Shown one piece after another: positions 62,641 through 64,000 of a stretch of 64,000 bases of DNA. The stretch comes from Xanthostigma xanthostigma. Taxonomy: Eukaryota; Arthropoda; Insecta; Raphidioptera; Raphidiidae. Below the pieces are notes generated by a model. It ran no database searches. It was not told the DNA's origin and saw only the letters and a list, made by a program, of their open reading frames with translations. The first letter of the stretch is position 1, and the number at the start of each line of letters is the position of its first letter. Location: NCBI GenBank assembly GCA_963575645.1, contig OY754465.1:38590401-38654400 (forward strand). The letters run 5' to 3'. The translations under genes were made by a program, and so were the position numbers.

Positions 62641-63650
62641 TAGAAAATGATCGACCAGAAAAGTGAACGACCAGAAAATGTTCGACCAGAAAAGGGAACG
62701 ACCAGAAAATGATCGACCAGAAAAGGGAACGACCAGAAAATGATCGAACAGAAAAGGGAACGACCAGAAAATGATCGACCAGAAAAGGGAACGACCAGAA
62801 AATGATCGACCAGAAAAGGGAACGACCAGAAAATGATCGACCAGAAAAGGAACGACCAGAAAATGATCGACCAGAAAAGGGAACGACCAGAAAATGATCG
62901 ACCAGAAAAGGGAATGACCAGAAAATGATCGACCAGAAAAGGGAACGACCAGAAAATGATCGACCAGAAAAGGGAACGACCAGAAAATGATCGACCAGAA
63001 AAGGGAACGACCAGAAAATGATCGACCAGAAAATGATCGACCAGAAAAGTGAACGACCAGAAAATGATCGACCAGAAAAGTGAACGACCAGAAAATGATC
63101 GACCAGAAAAGTGAACGACCAGAAAATGTTCGTCCAGAAAAGGGAACGACCAGAAAATGATCGACCAGAAAAGGGAACGACCAGAAAATGATCGACCAGA
63201 AAAGGGAACGACCAGAAAATGATCGACCAGAAAAGGGAACGACCAGAAAATGATCGACCAGAAAAGGGAACGACCAGAAAATGATCGACCAGAAAAGGGA
63301 ACGACCAGAAAATGATCGACCAGAAAAGGGAACGACCAGAAAATGATCGACCAGAAAAGAGAACGACCAGAAAATGATCGAACAGAAAAGGGAACGACCA
63401 GAAAATGATCGACTAGAAAAGGGAACGACCAGAAAATGATCGACCAGAATAGGGAACGACCAGAAAAGGTAACGACCAGAAAAAATGATCGACCAGAAAA
63501 GGGATCGACCAGAAAAAATGATCGACCAGAAAAGGGAACGACCAGAAAAAATGATCGACCAGAAAAGGGAACGACCAGAAAATGATCGACCAGAAAAGGG
63601 AACGACCAGAAAATGATCGACCAGAAAAGGGAACGACCAGAAAATGATCG
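62641..63650. repeat. Third, partial copy of the 7-kb block
   Basis: The GACTAG marker at 62641 and the AAAAAATG cluster 838 bp later match 46321 and 47159, an offset of 16320 bp. A GGGATCGACC variant (about 63503) and an AGAGAAC variant (about 63359) are not in the earlier copies. Two units present in the earlier copies are missing near 63650. Confidence 0.6.
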
Positions 63651-64000
63651 ACCAGAAAAGTGAACGACCAGAAAATGTTCGTCCAGAAAAGGGAACGACC
63701 AGAAAATGATCGACCAGAAAAGGGAACGACCAGAAAATGATCGACCAGAAAAGGGAACGACCAGAAAATGATCGACCAGAAAAGGGAACGACCAGAAAAT
63801 GATCGACCAGAAAAGGGAACGACCAGAAAATGATCGACCAGAAAAGTGAACGACCAGAAAATGGTCGACCAGAAAAGGGAACGACCAGAAAATGATCGAC
63901 CAGAAAAGGGAACGACCAGAAAATGATCGACCAGAAAAGGGAACGACCAGAAAATGATCGACCAGAAAAGGGAACGACCAGAAAATGATCGACCAGAAAA

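Larger units (their letters stand above)
28456..64000. repeat. Satellite array, 31-bp unit, at least 35.5 kb
   Basis: About 1,150 head-to-tail units fill the rest of the window and run off its end. The unit is half A, GACCAGAAAATGATC (15 bp), then half B, GACCAGAAAAGGGAAC (16 bp). The shared first ten bases show it arose by doubling a 15-16-bp sequence. The plus strand is 74% purine (15 A, 8 G, 6 C, 2 T per unit), with two CpGs, one GATC and one TCGA per unit. Common variants are GTGAAC for GGGAAC, TGTTCG or TGGTCG for TGATCG, GTCCAG for GACCAG, AGAGAAC, and single-base losses. Half-units are doubled (A-A or B-B) at many places. No other sequence interrupts it. Confidence 0.98.

Noticed and set aside
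28456..64000. CRISPR-like array
   Set aside because: Repeats are contiguous with no unique spacers, the flanking DNA is eukaryotic, and no cas genes are present.

Overview
This window looks like nuclear DNA from an insect, most likely a moth or butterfly. It is AT-rich, has no bacterial-style gene packing, and holds many short decayed repeats whose ends resemble common lepidopteran transposon and retroposon ends. I recognise those ends from memory; the species call is inference. No gene in the window can be named with confidence.

Left part (1 to about 28,450): mostly non-coding DNA crowded with mobile-element remains. The clearest are (a) a non-autonomous element family with at least four good copies (8.34-9.21, 16.87-17.46, 19.17-20.81 with a reverse-oriented copy nested inside, and 22.64-23.33 kb) plus an older diverged copy at 21.5-22.64 kb; (b) two very large inverted repeats of about 1.1-1.2 kb (9951-11049 and 24099-25277); (c) a 704-bp element with terminal inverted repeats (11877-12580); (d) a tRNA-derived SINE at 18.23 kb and a tRNA-like SINE head at 9.90-9.95 kb; (e) several smaller hairpin or MITE-like repeats. 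Coding candidates are few. They are a possible 33-residue secreted peptide gene with TATA box and poly(A) signals (15.5-15.7 kb), a possible two-exon 5' gene end on the minus strand with a CRE-containing promoter (3.83-5.30 kb), and two linked minus-strand exons at 27.73-28.36 kb. The last pair ends in a recognisable C-terminal motif (W..F..HI..P.K.EC..W..IK) but carries a frameshift and a stop, so it is probably a pseudogene.

Right part (28,456 to the end): one continuous satellite array of at least 35.5 kb, running off the window. The unit is 31 bp, built from two related half-units of 15 and 16 bp. The array has a mosaic higher-order structure. It includes a 7009-bp tandem duplication whose copies look almost identical, a 2.4-kb block repeated 6357 bp away, a block repeated 2618 bp away, and recurring marker variants. 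The minus strand is open in all three frames for kilobases. This follows from unit composition and a period that is not a multiple of three, so I do not call these open frames genes.

The most interesting junction is at 28.26-28.46 kb. A convincing splice acceptor and exon of a minus-strand gene lie about 90 bp from the array edge, so the upstream exons of that gene, if they exist, lie inside or beyond the satellite.
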